Positions 16,143 to 25,338 of a DNA stretch of 37,602 nucleotides are shown one piece after another (positions within the stretch are counted from its first letter, which is position 1; every line of letters begins with the position of its first letter). The DNA is from Notoacmeibacter sp. Its GTDB lineage: Bacteria; Pseudomonadota; Alphaproteobacteria; Rhizobiales; Rhizobiaceae. The notes below the pieces were generated by a model. It was given only the letters and a program-made list of their open reading frames with translations. It did no database searches and was not told the DNA's origin. Location of the stretch: the NCBI GenBank assembly GCA_019912385.1, contig JAIOIW010000141.1, positions 1-37,602 on the forward strand. The letters run 5' to 3'. The translations under genes were made by a program, and so were the position numbers.

Positions 16143-17657
16143 TCAGCCGTGCCTGCGCAGCTCTCCGCGGGCCTTGGAGATGTCGATCGGCTGATCGGGA
16201 ATGGTGATTTCGAACACCGTGTTGCCGCCGTGACTCTCGACCAGTTCGATCGTACCGCCATGGGCGCGTACCAGTTCGTGGGCGATGGCAAGCCCCAAGC
16301 CGGTGCCGCCCGAGCGCGCCGAGCCGCGAAACGCGCTGAAAAGGTTCTCACGCGCCTTTTTCGGCAATCCCGGTCCGGTATCGCGCACCTGGATATGGGT
16401 CACCGTGCCCTCGCGCGTGGCCGAAACGGTCAGGCGGCAGACCACGGACGCGTCGGCGGCATTGGCCATCGCCTGCACGGCGTTGCGGCAGAGATTGTTC
16501 AGCACCCGGAAAAGCTGTTCGGCATCCGCGTCGACTTCCAGGTCGGGCGCGACCGCGTTGACGAATTCGACCCCGTCGCCACCGAGGTCGAGCAGGCTGG
16601 CCACCTCGTCGACCAGCTGGGCGAGGCGGATGCGGCGGCGCACCGGCGGCGCTTCGCGCGCCTGCCCGTAGGCCAGGACGCTCTGCGTGTAGTTGATCGC
16701 GCGGTCGAGCGTGCGCATCAGCTTCGGGGCGAATGTCTGCACCGAGGGATCCTGCACCGTCGACAAGCGGTCCGATATCAGCTGTGCCGACGCCAGCACG
16801 TTGCGCATGTCGTGATTGATCTTCGACACCGCCAGGCCAAGATCGGCCAGGTGCCTCTGCTCGCCGAGGGTCTTTTGCAGTCGGGTCTGCATGGCCGCAA
16901 GTTCGTGTTCGGCAATCCCCAGTTCGTCGCCGCGCGCCTCGGGCTTGATGATCCGCTCCGGATTGTCCGGCTCGCGGGAGAAGGCCAGCATCGAACGGGT
17001 CATCGCGCGCACCGGGCGAATCATCACCCGGTTGATGGCATAAAAAACAAGTATCGCGGTAAACACCGAGATCATCAGGGACAGCAGCGCGATGTTGCGC
17101 GAATAGACCAGCAGCCCTTCGCGCAAGCCGCGATCGGGAATGACGATCTCGAATTCCATGTCGGAATGCCCGACCTTGCCGAAAATGCGCAGAACCTTGT
17201 CGCCGCCGAAAAACAGCGTCGAAAGCGCCGCACTGATCGCCGCCGGCGGGCTTCCGGCAGAGGCGAGATCCACCTGTTCGTCAACTTTGGGCGGCATGTC
17301 GGCAATGACGACAAGATGCGATGTGCCCGAATCGCGCACCGCGATGGCATAGGCGCCGGTGGTCTGGAGGATCTCGTCCTGCACCTCGCGCGACAATTCG
17401 CCGGAGCCGGACTTGATCAGGAGAATGCTCACCATCGCCGCGATGTTGAGCTTGTCCTCCATCCAGCGCAGGCGGTAATTGGCCGCCGACGGCGGGAAGA
17501 TGAGGATTTCGGCCAGCAGCACGAAGGCGGCCGTCAGCACCAGGAGCTTTGCCGACAAGCCCACGCCGCGCCGCGGGACCCCGGCGACCGGTTCCGCCCG
17601 GCCCACCTCTACCGCCCTGTCGCTTTGCACGCTCGTCAGCGCTTTGTCGTCGGTCAT
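16143..17657 (-). CDS. Membrane sensor histidine kinase
   Basis: The 504-residue kinase starts at the ATG with GGGAG upstream; an in-frame TTG at 17684 would overlap the preceding gene. Two membrane helices (about residues 36-56 and 185-205) bracket a periplasmic sensor part. A HAMP-like linker (NRVMIRPVRAMTRSM) leads to the H-box KINHDMRNVLAS, the N-box NNLCRNAVQAMANA, the G1 DTGPGLP and the G2 GGTGLGLAIAHELVRAHGG. No response regulator gene lies next to it, so it is an orphan kinase by position. It is the last gene of a three-gene minus-strand operon with the flavoprotein and the TVP38-like protein. Confidence 0.88.
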   Translation of the reverse strand: MTDDKALTSVQSDRAVEVGRAEPVAGVPRRGVGLSAKLLVLTAAFVLLAEILIFPPSAANYRLRWMEDKLNIAAMVSILLIKSGSGELSREVQDEILQTTGAYAIAVRDSGTSHLVVIADMPPKVDEQVDLASAGSPPAAISAALSTLFFGGDKVLRIFGKVGHSDMEFEIVIPDRGLREGLLVYSRNIALLSLMISVFTAILVFYAINRVMIRPVRAMTRSMLAFSREPDNPERIIKPEARGDELGIAEHELAAMQTRLQKTLGEQRHLADLGLAVSKINHDMRNVLASAQLISDRLSTVQDPSVQTFAPKLMRTLDRAINYTQSVLAYGQAREAPPVRRRIRLAQLVDEVASLLDLGGDGVEFVNAVAPDLEVDADAEQLFRVLNNLCRNAVQAMANAADASVVCRLTVSATREGTVTHIQVRDTGPGLPKKARENLFSAFRGSARSGGTGLGLAIAHELVRAHGGTIELVESHGGNTVFEITIPDQPIDISKARGELRRHG

Positions 17658-17676
17658 GCCTGCTCCCGCCTGCCGG

Positions 17677-19104
17677 TCAGCCAAACCTGGTCAAGAACCT
17701 GACCAGCCTGCGCACCCACGGGTTGCGTGTGCTGGCACCATAATAGGAAACTGCGGCCCGCTTTCCAATCTCGGACATCGTTGGATAGGGCGCGACGTAA
17801 CTTGCAATGTCGCGAACGGTCATTTTCTTGGCGACCGCAAGCGCCCAGAGATTGATCATCTCGCCGGCATTGGCGCCGGCGATCGACGCGCCAAGGATGC
17901 GCCCCTTGCGCCCCACGATCACCTTGATCATCCCTGTCGTCTTGTGCTCGGCCTGGGCGCGATCGTTTTCGCTATATGGCCAGCGCAGGACGGTGACCGG
18001 CTTTCGCCCGGCGCGCGCGGCATCCTCGCTCAAACCGACATGGGCAAGTTCGGGGTCCGTATAGGTCGCCCAGGGGATGATCGCCGTGTTCATCCTTGCA
18101 GGCAGGCGGAACAGGAGCGGACGCAAGACAAGGCCGCCGTGATGGCCGGCGACATGGGTGAACTGCAGCCCGCCGGCGACATCGCCGATCGCATAGACGC
18201 GGCGGTTGGTGGTTCTGAGCCTGCCGGTGACCTTGATGCCGCGGCGGTCATAGGCGATGCCCGCCTGTTCCAGATCAAGACCGTCGACATTGACGGCGCG
18301 GCCGGCCGCGACAAGCAGGTGCGTGCCATCGACCGTATCGGAACCGTCAGGCGTCTCGACATGGACCCGCACGCCCGTCTTGCCGCGTCTTTCGACGCCA
18401 GTGACCTGGGTGCCCTCGCGGATTACCACGCCTTCGCCGCGCAGGCGTTCCAACACGACGGCGGCCAGTTCCGGGTCGTCCTTGCCGAGCGCCTTGAGGG
18501 CCTCGATGACCGTTACCTGGCTGCCGAGGCGGCGATGGGCCTGCGCCATCTCCATGCCGATCGGTCCGCCGCCGATGACGATGAGATGTCCGGGCTTTCG
18601 CGTCTGGCCGAACAGGGTCTCGTTGGTAAGGTAGCCGACCTCGTCGAGGCCGGGGATCGGCGGCACCATGGGCGACGAGCCGGTGGCGATCACGAAGCGC
18701 CGCGCCCTGATCTCGTATTCTCCGGCGACGACCGTGCGCCTGTCGGCAAAGCGTCCGGCCTCGGGAATGACCCGGACGCCCAACGCGGTGAACCGTTCGA
18801 CCGAATCGTTGGGGGCGATCGCCTCGATCACGCCGCGGACATGGCGATTGACGTCACCGAAATTCACCTGCGGCTCGACATCGGCGATGCCGAACCTGGA
18901 GCCGTGGCGCATCGCCTCGGCATGCTTGCCGGCCGCCAGCAGCGCCTTCGACGGCACGCAGCCGTAGTTGAGGCAATCGCCGCCCATCTTTCCCTTTTCC
19001 AGCAACACGACCTCGACACCGAAGGCAGCGGCCGCGGCGGCGGCGGTCAGGCCGCCCGATCCGCCGCCGATGACGCAAATGTCGGGCGTCAATCTGGTTG
19101 TCAT
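17677..19104 (-). CDS. Mercuric-reductase-like class I flavoprotein disulphide reductase
   Basis: The 475-residue enzyme has the class I pyridine nucleotide-disulphide reductase layout: FAD motif VIGGGSGGLTAAAAAAAFG, redox disulphide GGDCLNYGCVPSKALL, NAD(P)H motif VIGGGPIGMEMAQAHRRLG, second FAD motif RVYAIGDVAGG, and the dimer domain with HTVxPY-like VAPYPTMSEI. The ATG at 19104 follows GGAGGGAGATATCGCC. It lacks the vicinal C-terminal Cys pair and the N-terminal HMA domain of true MerA, so mercury reduction is not supported. The likely substrate is unknown. It is 48 bases behind the TVP38-like gene and 19 bases ahead of the kinase. Confidence 0.85.
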   Translation of the reverse strand: MTTRLTPDICVIGGGSGGLTAAAAAAAFGVEVVLLEKGKMGGDCLNYGCVPSKALLAAGKHAEAMRHGSRFGIADVEPQVNFGDVNRHVRGVIEAIAPNDSVERFTALGVRVIPEAGRFADRRTVVAGEYEIRARRFVIATGSSPMVPPIPGLDEVGYLTNETLFGQTRKPGHLIVIGGGPIGMEMAQAHRRLGSQVTVIEALKALGKDDPELAAVVLERLRGEGVVIREGTQVTGVERRGKTGVRVHVETPDGSDTVDGTHLLVAAGRAVNVDGLDLEQAGIAYDRRGIKVTGRLRTTNRRVYAIGDVAGGLQFTHVAGHHGGLVLRPLLFRLPARMNTAIIPWATYTDPELAHVGLSEDAARAGRKPVTVLRWPYSENDRAQAEHKTTGMIKVIVGRKGRILGASIAGANAGEMINLWALAVAKKMTVRDIASYVAPYPTMSEIGKRAAVSYYGASTRNPWVRRLVRFLTRFG

Positions 19105-19152
19105 GGCGATATCTCCCTCCGGCGGCACCGCCGGTCATCAAGTCGAAATGAA

Positions 19153-19923
19153 TTATTTCCGTTTCCGGTCGATGCGGCGCAACAGCGCCCTGCCGGCGAC
19201 GGGAATGAAGGCGACGGCGGCCAGGGCAGCAAAGGCGATGGTGATCTCGGGCGTGACGAGATCGCGAACCGAAACGCTTTCGCCGGCATTGGCGGCCGCG
19301 ATGAGCACGCTCTCCACGCCCTGCCCCAGCCACGCATAGGCAAAACATCCGGGTAGTATTCCCAGGAAGGTGGCGGCGACATAGGTTCTCAGCTTCACGC
19401 CAAACAGCGCCGGCGCGATGTTGACCACCCAGAACGGGAAGAAGGGAACAAGGCGCAATACGAGAAGATAACCGAAGGCGTCACGTTCGAATCCGTCGGC
19501 CAGCCGCGCACCGAGGCCGCCGACACGCTTCTTCAGAAAGTCGCCAAAGGCGCTTCGGGCGGCGAGGAAAAGAGTGGAGGCGCCGACAGTCGCGGCGAAA
19601 GCTACGGCCGTTCCGGCGACGAGCCAGCCGAACAGCAGCCCGCCGAATATGGTCAGGATGGATGCGGCGGGAAACGAGAAGGCGACCGCGAGCGCATAGG
19701 TGACGGCAAAACCCGCAAGCGACACAGCGTAGTTGGCCTCGACGAAAACATGGAGCATTTCGCGGCTCTCGGCCAGATAATCAAGCGACAGGTAGCGTTG
19801 CCAGCCCAGCGCGTATCCGATCGACAGCCCGGCAACGATGAACGCTATGGGCGCAAAACGGCGGAAGCCGCGGTTCTCGCCCTTGCGCGCCTCGTCGCCC
19901 TTCATGGCATCGACCCTGTCCAT
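19153..19923 (-). CDS. TVP38/TMEM64-like (DedA/SNARE-associated) membrane protein
   Basis: The 256-residue protein has about six hydrophobic segments and the family core FSFPAASILTIFGGLLFGWL with a later RLVPFFPFWVVNIAPALFGV and FLGILPGCFAYAWLGQG. Members of this family act as lipid scramblases or transporters of undecaprenyl-type lipids in some organisms; the role here is not known. Two in-frame ATGs (19923 and 19905) are possible; neither has a strong ribosome site. It heads the minus-strand operon with the flavoprotein, an association also seen in other bacteria as a recurring pair. Confidence 0.82.
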   Translation of the reverse strand: MDRVDAMKGDEARKGENRGFRRFAPIAFIVAGLSIGYALGWQRYLSLDYLAESREMLHVFVEANYAVSLAGFAVTYALAVAFSFPAASILTIFGGLLFGWLVAGTAVAFAATVGASTLFLAARSAFGDFLKKRVGGLGARLADGFERDAFGYLLVLRLVPFFPFWVVNIAPALFGVKLRTYVAATFLGILPGCFAYAWLGQGVESVLIAAANAGESVSVRDLVTPEITIAFAALAAVAFIPVAGRALLRRIDRKRK

Positions 19924-20274
19924 TTCCCTGCTTTCCGCATATCATGTTCGCCCGGCGCCCGCAGCCTTGGGCGGATAACCGGTTCACCGCTGCCACTTGG
20001 CCCGCGCAGGGGCGTGATGCAACAGTCTCGCGCGCATTCTCACCGCCTGTTGAGGTCCGCGCCTGCCGGCCTCACCCATTCGTGAACCGGCAAATCCGAA
20101 TTCAGGAGCGCCGAAAATGCGCCCCCGGATTGACATCGGCGCGGCGTTGTCCCTATAAGCCGCCACATTCGGGCCGGCCGGTCTGCGGCGATTTCGTTTG
20201 CGACGCGTCCCGGAAAGAGCTCCTGATAGTCATATCAGAATCAAGAAGGGCCGCACTCCGCGGTATGAAAACAA
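19924..20274. other. Divergent intergenic region before rpmH
   Basis: No gene is visible. It holds the 5' ends of the TVP38-like operon (leftward) and rpmH (rightward). Only the rpmH promoter is clear and is listed separately. Confidence 0.6.
20130..20159 (+). promoter_or_regulatory. Strong sigma-70-type promoter of rpmH
   Basis: TTGACA (20130-20135) and TATAAG (20154-20159) with 18 bases between them. It gives a leader of roughly 110 bases before the rpmH ATG at 20275. A strong promoter is expected for a ribosomal protein operon. Confidence 0.75.
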
Positions 20275-20409
20275 ATGAAGCGTACTTATCAACCATCTAA
20301 ACTCGTCCGCAAGCGCCGGCATGGATTCCGTGCGCGCATGGCCACAAAGGGCGGCCGCAAGGTCATTCAGGCCCGCCGCAACCGGGGTCGTGCGCGGCTC
20401 AGCGCCTGA
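20275..20409 (+). CDS. rpmH: Ribosomal protein L34
   Basis: A 44-residue basic protein: [20 protein letters not shown], then [20 protein letters not shown] and RLSA. This matches bacterial L34 over its full length. It is too short for typical ORF finding but certain by sequence. rnpA follows after 28 bases, the universal arrangement. Confidence 0.98.
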   Translation: MKRTYQPSKLVRKRRHGFRARMATKGGRKVIQARRNRGRARLSA

Positions 20410-20437
20410 CGGGCAGCGGCGGCGAGAGGGCCGGCCG

Positions 20438-20794
20438 GTGGATGTCCGGCACGCTGGAACACCGCCGAAGCGGCTTCGCAAACGTGCAGAATTCCTTGCC
20501 GTCCGCCGTGGTGAAAAACGTCGCGGGCGGCTGTTCCTGCTGGAAGTTCTCGATCGCGGCAACGGCGGCGAACCGCGGATCGGTATCACGGTGACGACGA
20601 AACAGGGCAACGCGGTCGAAAGAAACCGCATCCGGCGGCGGCTACGAGAAGCATTGCGCCTTCATGCCGCTGATGACATGAAGCCCGGGCATGACTATGT
20701 GGTCGTTGGACGCAAGGAGATCCTCACGATCCCCTTCCAAACACTCGCTTCCGAGCTTTCTCGGCGCATAAGCGGAACGGATTCCAATGGATAA
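20438..20794 (+). CDS. rnpA: Ribonuclease P protein component
   Basis: I place the start at GTG 20438 (118 residues), preceded by GAGAGGG at 7 bases; the longer open frame begins inside rpmH. The chain contains [16 protein letters not shown], then [20 protein letters not shown] and RLREALRL, the RNR motif that binds the RNA subunit. It processes the 5' ends of tRNAs. The end overlaps yidC by 8 bases. Confidence 0.95.
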   Translation: MDVRHAGTPPKRLRKRAEFLAVRRGEKRRGRLFLLEVLDRGNGGEPRIGITVTTKQGNAVERNRIRRRLREALRLHAADDMKPGHDYVVVGRKEILTIPFQTLASELSRRISGTDSNG

Positions 20795-22574
20795 CAACCG
20801 CAATTTCCTGATCACCATCGCAATATCGGTCCTGATCCTTGTGCTTTGGCAGATGTTCTACATGAATCCGCGCATCGAAGCGCAGCGCGAAGTCGCACGC
20901 ATCGAGGCCGAGCAGCAGGCTGCGAAGGAAGCAGTGGCAGAACCGGCACCGGGCCAGGCCACGCAACCGCAGGCCGGCGTTGTCCCCGGCACGCAGGCGG
21001 TGCCGACTGCTGCTGCGGAAGCCAGCGCCGGGCGCATCAGGATCGACACCCCTTCCCTGTCAGGATCGATCAACCTCAAGGGCGCGCGCTTCGACGAACT
21101 GGTCCTGAAGAACTACCGCGTGGAAGTGTCCAAGAGTTCGCCGAACATCGAACTGCTGAAGCCTGCCGGCAGCAAGGCCGGCTATTTCGCCGAACTGGGA
21201 TATTCCGGGAATGCCGAGAGCGGCAAGGTTCCGGGGCCGGACACCATCTGGACCGCCGAGCAAGGCACGACGCTGACACCGACCACTCCCGTCAAGCTGA
21301 CCTTCACCAATGACAAGGGCCTGACGTTCACGCGCACGGTCAGCATCGACGACGACTACATGTTCACCGTCGACGACACTGTCACCAACAGCTCCGGCGC
21401 GCCGATCAGCATTTCGGCCTATGGCCGCGTCACCCGGCTGGAAAAGCCGCAGACGACCGGAATCTACGTGCTCCATGAGGGCCTCATCGGGGTCACCGGC
21501 GAGGACGGCCTGCAGGAAATCGACTATTCGGATGTCGAGGATGATCGTGCGATCGTGCCTGGCAAGTCGGCAGACGGCTGGCTCGGAATCACCGACAAGT
21601 ATTGGGCGGTGACGCTCATTCCGGGCAAGGGGCCGCAGTTCCAGCCGCGCTTCAGCTACTCGGACACCTCGGGCATCAGCTACCAGGCCGACTATCTGAG
21701 CGATGCGATATCGGTGCCGTCCGGTGGAGCCGCCAACTACCAGACGCGGGTCTTTGCCGGCGCCAAGGAAGTGAACCTGATCAAGGAGTACCAGGAGAGG
21801 CTGGGAATCCGGCAATTCGACCTGATGATCGACTGGGGCTGGTTCTACTTCATCACCAAGCCGATGTTCTGGCTGATCGACAATCTCTACAAGATCCTCG
21901 GCAATTTCGGCCTGGCGATCCTGGGCACCACCGTCATCGTCAAGGCCATCTTCTACCCGCTCGCCAACAAGTCCTACGCCTCCATGGCCAACATGAAGAA
22001 GGTGCAGCCGGCGATGCAGGAAATCCGCGAGAAATACGCGGACGACAAGATGAAGCAGCAACAGGAGATGATGGAACTCTACAAGCGCGAAAAGATCAAT
22101 CCGATCGCCGGCTGCTGGCCGGTCGCGCTGCAGATTCCTGTTTTCTTTTCGCTCTACAAGGTGCTCTACGTCACCATCGAAATGCGCCATGCGCCATTCT
22201 ACGGCTGGATCCAGGATCTGGCTGCACCGGACCCGACGTCGCTGTTCAACCTATTCGGCCTGCTGCCCTATGACGTGCCGCAGTTCCTGATGATCGGCGT
22301 GTGGCCGCTGATCATGGGCATCACCATGTTCCTGCAAATGCGCATGAACCCGACGCCGCCCGACCCGACCCAGGCGATGATCTTCACCTGGATGCCGGTC
22401 GTCTTCACCTTCATGCTGGCGAATTTCCCGGCCGGCCTGGTGATCTACTGGGCGTGGAACAACTCGCTGTCGATCGTGCAGCAGGGCATCATCATGAAAC
22501 GGCACGGCGCGAAGATCGAGCTCTGGGACAATCTCGTCGGATTGCTGAAAAAGAAGCCAAAGCCGGCGGAGTGA
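20787..22574 (+). CDS. yidC: Membrane protein insertase YidC
   Basis: The 595-residue protein begins [20 protein letters not shown], the typical YidC first helix, then a linker and a large periplasmic P2 domain (about residues 85-340). The five-helix core starts near residue 365 ([24 protein letters not shown] [20 protein letters not shown]) with [20 protein letters not shown] and the late [14 protein letters not shown]. It inserts inner-membrane proteins. No yidD gene is placed between rnpA and yidC. A terminator follows. Confidence 0.97.
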   Translation: MDNNRNFLITIAISVLILVLWQMFYMNPRIEAQREVARIEAEQQAAKEAVAEPAPGQATQPQAGVVPGTQAVPTAAAEASAGRIRIDTPSLSGSINLKGARFDELVLKNYRVEVSKSSPNIELLKPAGSKAGYFAELGYSGNAESGKVPGPDTIWTAEQGTTLTPTTPVKLTFTNDKGLTFTRTVSIDDDYMFTVDDTVTNSSGAPISISAYGRVTRLEKPQTTGIYVLHEGLIGVTGEDGLQEIDYSDVEDDRAIVPGKSADGWLGITDKYWAVTLIPGKGPQFQPRFSYSDTSGISYQADYLSDAISVPSGGAANYQTRVFAGAKEVNLIKEYQERLGIRQFDLMIDWGWFYFITKPMFWLIDNLYKILGNFGLAILGTTVIVKAIFYPLANKSYASMANMKKVQPAMQEIREKYADDKMKQQQEMMELYKREKINPIAGCWPVALQIPVFFSLYKVLYVTIEMRHAPFYGWIQDLAAPDPTSLFNLFGLLPYDVPQFLMIGVWPLIMGITMFLQMRMNPTPPDPTQAMIFTWMPVVFTFMLANFPAGLVIYWAWNNSLSIVQQGIIMKRHGAKIELWDNLVGLLKKKPKPAE

Positions 22575-22602
22575 CCGCCACGACGCATTTTCTCGACAAG
22601 GT

Positions 22603-22627
22603 CCCCGGTTTGCGCCGGGGATTTTTT
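22603..22627 (+). terminator. Intrinsic terminator after yidC
   Basis: CCCCGG-TTTGCG-CCGGGG hairpin at 22603-22620 followed by ATTTTTT (22621-22627), 28 bases after the yidC stop. Confidence 0.88.
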
Positions 22628-22703
22628 GTGGCTTGAATACATCCGGCCAGTTGGGCACAATTTCACCGGTTCGGGGCGGGATTTGGCGATAAAGGGACAT
22701 CTG

Positions 22704-23279
22704 ATGCTTCGCCGGATATGTGCGGTCGTGCTGCTGGTCTTTGCGGGTCAACTCGCGGCGGGGGCCGGCGCGGCCGCCGAGCCGGCCGATACGGCGGCGA
22801 GCGAGGAAACGACGCCGGCGCCCGAAGCCGGTTTGCCAAGCGTTCTCGAAATCCTCCGCTCGACGCCGCGATTCGGGCTGTTCGGCAACCTGATCCGGCT
22901 CGCCGGCGAACCGGAAATCTTTTCCGATGGCGGCCCGATGACCGTGTTCGTTCCGCCCGACGCAGCGCTGATCGCCCAGTTCAACGAATACATGGCGGGC
23001 GCCGAGGGCGAAAATTACCAGAAGCGGCTGAAGAAGCTGGTGCTGTCGCATGTCCTTCGCGAGCAGTATTCCCTGGAGGACATGCGCTACAACATCACCA
23101 TGACCGGCGGGCGCAACCATATGCAGACCGTCAGCGCAGATGCCCTTACGCTGAGGATGGCCGATGACAACGTCGTGGTGTTCGACGAGCGCAACAATGC
23201 CGTGGCGATCGTGTCGTCCATCACCGCGAAAGACGGCGTGATCCACGAACTCGACGGTTCCATGCTGCAGGCGCGATAG
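22704..23279 (+). CDS. Exported fasciclin (FAS1) domain protein
   Basis: The 191-residue protein starts at the ATG with AGGGA about 7 bases upstream; a longer frame to 22626 runs into the terminator. The signal peptide is MLRRICAVVLLVFAGQLAAG. The FAS1 domain covers about residues 45-190: VLEILRSTPRFGLFGNLIRL, then MTVFVPPDAALIAQF (H1-like TVFxPxDxA motif), LKKLVLSHVLREQYSLEDM and a final VIHELDGSML. Such domains mediate adhesion at the cell surface. Role in this organism unknown. Confidence 0.85.
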   Translation: MLRRICAVVLLVFAGQLAAGAGAAAEPADTAASEETTPAPEAGLPSVLEILRSTPRFGLFGNLIRLAGEPEIFSDGGPMTVFVPPDAALIAQFNEYMAGAEGENYQKRLKKLVLSHVLREQYSLEDMRYNITMTGGRNHMQTVSADALTLRMADDNVVVFDERNNAVAIVSSITAKDGVIHELDGSMLQAR

Positions 23280-23296
23280 CGCCTTTCCCTCTGTTC

Positions 23297-23324
23297 TTGC
23301 AATTGTCCCGGCGGACGCTATAAA
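23297..23324 (+). promoter_or_regulatory. Predicted promoter of the acetyltransferase gene
   Basis: TTGCAA (23297-23302) and TATAAA (23319-23324) with 16 bases between them, about 80 bases before the ATG at 23403. Confidence 0.5.
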
Positions 23325-23402
23325 GCCGGCTGTCCAGGATCAGGGGCCACGCCGATGAACAAGTAAGCCCGTTTCGCCTTGCCATGAACGAAGGAGCTTA
23401 CG

Positions 23403-24053
23403 ATGCACGGTCCCGACCCGAATACGACCTATCCGCTTGCCGGTTTTCCAAGAACCGTTTTCCTCAAGAACGTGATCACGCGCCCGAATATCGAGGTCGG
23501 CGACTACACCTACTATGACGATCCCGGCGGGGCCGAGCGCTTCGAGGAAAACAATGTCCTGCATCATTTCGAATTTCATGGCGACAAGCTGATTATCGGG
23601 CGGTTCACCGCCATCGCCACAGGCGTGCGTTTCGTGATGAACGGCGCCAACCATGCCATGGGCGGGTTTTCGACCTATCCGTTCAACATCTTCGGCTGCG
23701 ACTGGGAAAAGGGGTTCGACCCCCAGACCTGGCTTGCAGGCAGCCGCGGCGACACCGTCGTCGGCAACGACGTGTGGATCGGCGCGGACGCCATGATCAT
23801 GCCCGGCGTAACGATCGGTAACGGCGCCGTCATCGCGGCGCGTTCGGTCGTCGCGAGCGATATTCCGCCCTATGCGGTCGCCGGCGGCAATCCGGCAAAA
23901 ATGATCCGAATGCGCTTTGACGACGAGACGATCGGGCGCCTGCTGTCGATAGCGTGGTGGGACTGGACGGCGGAGAAGATTTCGCGCTACGTCGATGCAA
24001 TTCGCGGCGGCGACATGGAAGTGCTTGCTGCTGCGGCACGGGAGGAATTGTGA
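23403..24053 (+). CDS. CatB/Vat-like hexapeptide-repeat O-acetyltransferase
   Basis: The 216-residue protein belongs to the xenobiotic acetyltransferase family of left-handed beta-helix enzymes. It has the family segments [32 protein letters not shown] (His of GANHAM is the usual catalytic base), FPF-type TYPFNIFG, then hexapeptide repeats [20 protein letters not shown] and [20 protein letters not shown], ending [13 protein letters not shown]. These enzymes use acetyl-CoA; related members modify chloramphenicol or streptogramin A, but many chromosomal copies have unknown substrates. GGAG lies 9 bases before the ATG. The stop overlaps the engB GTG start. Confidence 0.85.
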   Translation: MHGPDPNTTYPLAGFPRTVFLKNVITRPNIEVGDYTYYDDPGGAERFEENNVLHHFEFHGDKLIIGRFTAIATGVRFVMNGANHAMGGFSTYPFNIFGCDWEKGFDPQTWLAGSRGDTVVGNDVWIGADAMIMPGVTIGNGAVIAARSVVASDIPPYAVAGGNPAKMIRMRFDDETIGRLLSIAWWDWTAEKISRYVDAIRGGDMEVLAAAAREEL

Positions 24054-24703
24054 CCCAGCCGGCAACCATCGACGCGAACGCGCTTTTTGTCCGCCCGTGG
24101 ATCTTCATCCGCGGTGTGCCGTCCATGAAGTTCCTGCCGCCCGAAGGGCCGCCGGAAGTGGCCTTCGCCGGCCGTTCCAACGTCGGCAAGTCGTCGCTTA
24201 TCAATGCGCTGCTTGGACGCAAGGGGCTGGCGCGGACCTCCAACACGCCTGGCCGAACGCAGGAGCTCAACTATTTCGTCCCCGACGGCTATTCCGGGAA
24301 GGACGGCGACCTGCCGCCCATCGCCCTGGTCGATATGCCCGGCTACGGTTTCGCCAAGGCGCCCAAGGAGATGGTCGACCGGTGGACCGCATTGGTTTTC
24401 GATTATCTGCGCGGCCGCGTGACGCTCAAGCGCGTCTATCTGCTGATCGACGCACGCCATGGCGTCAAGAAGATCGACGAAGAAGTGATGGACCTGCTCG
24501 ACAAGGCGGCGGTGTCCTACCAGATCGTGTTGACCAAGGCCGACAAGATCAAGCCGCTGGCGGTGGCAAGGCTGCTTGCGGAGACGGAACAGATCGCGCG
24601 CAAGCGCCCCGCCGCCTTTCCCGAAGTGCTGGCAACCTCGTCGGAAAAGGGATCGGGGCTGGACGAATTGCGCGAGGCGATTGCTGTCGCGATCACGAGT
24701 TGA
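24050..24703 (+). CDS. engB: Ribosome biogenesis GTPase EngB/YihA
   Basis: A GTG at 24050 with GGAGG just upstream (217 residues) is the best start; it overlaps the stop of the acetyltransferase gene. The longer frame begins inside that gene. GTPase motifs: G1 [13 protein letters not shown]2 near [10 protein letters not shown]3 [12 protein letters not shown]4 TKAD and G5 ATSSEKGSG. The family is essential for large-subunit assembly. In many related genomes this gene follows yidC directly; here two genes intervene. Confidence 0.95.
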   Translation: MTQPATIDANALFVRPWIFIRGVPSMKFLPPEGPPEVAFAGRSNVGKSSLINALLGRKGLARTSNTPGRTQELNYFVPDGYSGKDGDLPPIALVDMPGYGFAKAPKEMVDRWTALVFDYLRGRVTLKRVYLLIDARHGVKKIDEEVMDLLDKAAVSYQIVLTKADKIKPLAVARLLAETEQIARKRPAAFPEVLATSSEKGSGLDELREAIAVAITS

Positions 24704-24713
24704 ACCCGGCCGG

Positions 24714-25220
24714 CTAAGCCGCCTTGTCGTCCGGCACGAAGTCCAGCGCGATACCGTTCATGCAATAGCGTTGTCCGGTCGGCGGCGGGCCATCGTCAAA
24801 GACGTGGCCGAGATGACCGCCGCAACGCCGGCAGTGCACTTCGGTGCGCGCCAGGAACAGCTTGTAATCGGTCCGGGTCGCGACGGCATCCGGAAGCGGT
24901 TCCCAGAAGCTCGGCCAGCCGGTGCCGCTTTCATACTTGGTCGTGGACGAAAAGAGCGGCAGGTCGCAGCCCGCGCAGGTAAAGGTGCCGTCGCGCTTTT
25001 CATGCAGCATATCGCTGGTGAACGGCCGTTCGGTATCCTCCTGGCGCAGGACCTGGTATTCCGCCTCGCTGAGGATCTTGCGCCATTCCTCGTCGCTCTT
25101 GACGATCTCGAAACCTTCCGCGCGCGCGTCGCCCACGATGCGCCAGCTCCAGGTCGAGGCGAAACCTGCGGCGGCTACGGCCGCTCCGGCTACGCCCAGC
25201 AGCAAAGCCCGTCTGTTCAT
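24714..25220 (-). CDS. msrB: Exported peptide-methionine (R)-S-oxide reductase
   Basis: The 168-residue protein reduces methionine-R-sulphoxide. A Tat-like signal (MNRRALLLGVAGAAVAAAGF) predicts export, so it repairs periplasmic proteins. The zinc pairs CAGC and CRRC, the GTGWPSFWEPL block and the catalytic RYCMNGIALDF with the reducing Cys are all present. AAGGAGG precedes the ATG. It is convergent with engB. A 118-base gap to the kinase at 25339 contains CCGGCCGCTGGCCGG, a small dyad. Confidence 0.93.
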   Translation of the reverse strand: MNRRALLLGVAGAAVAAAGFASTWSWRIVGDARAEGFEIVKSDEEWRKILSEAEYQVLRQEDTERPFTSDMLHEKRDGTFTCAGCDLPLFSSTTKYESGTGWPSFWEPLPDAVATRTDYKLFLARTEVHCRRCGGHLGHVFDDGPPPTGQRYCMNGIALDFVPDDKAA

Positions 25221-25338
25221 GCCAGCCTCCTTGTTGAACTCTTCCCGCCGGCCAGCGGCCGGAGAGCCGATCCATTTCCTTCGGATATGGCCGAAAAGCC
25301 CCTCACACGACAGGCAATTTTACGTGATCCGGGAGCGA

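Noticed and set aside
15891-17702. A 603-codon plus-strand frame
   Set aside because: It runs across the tRNA and the antisense of the sensor kinase; a GC-driven open frame, not a gene.
17677-19104. Mercuric reductase (merA) as the name of the flavoprotein
   Set aside because: No HMA domain, no C-terminal vicinal cysteines and no mer operon around it.
17479-19356. A 625-codon plus-strand frame
   Set aside because: Antisense shadow of the flavoprotein gene, whose FAD and NAD motifs are on the minus strand.
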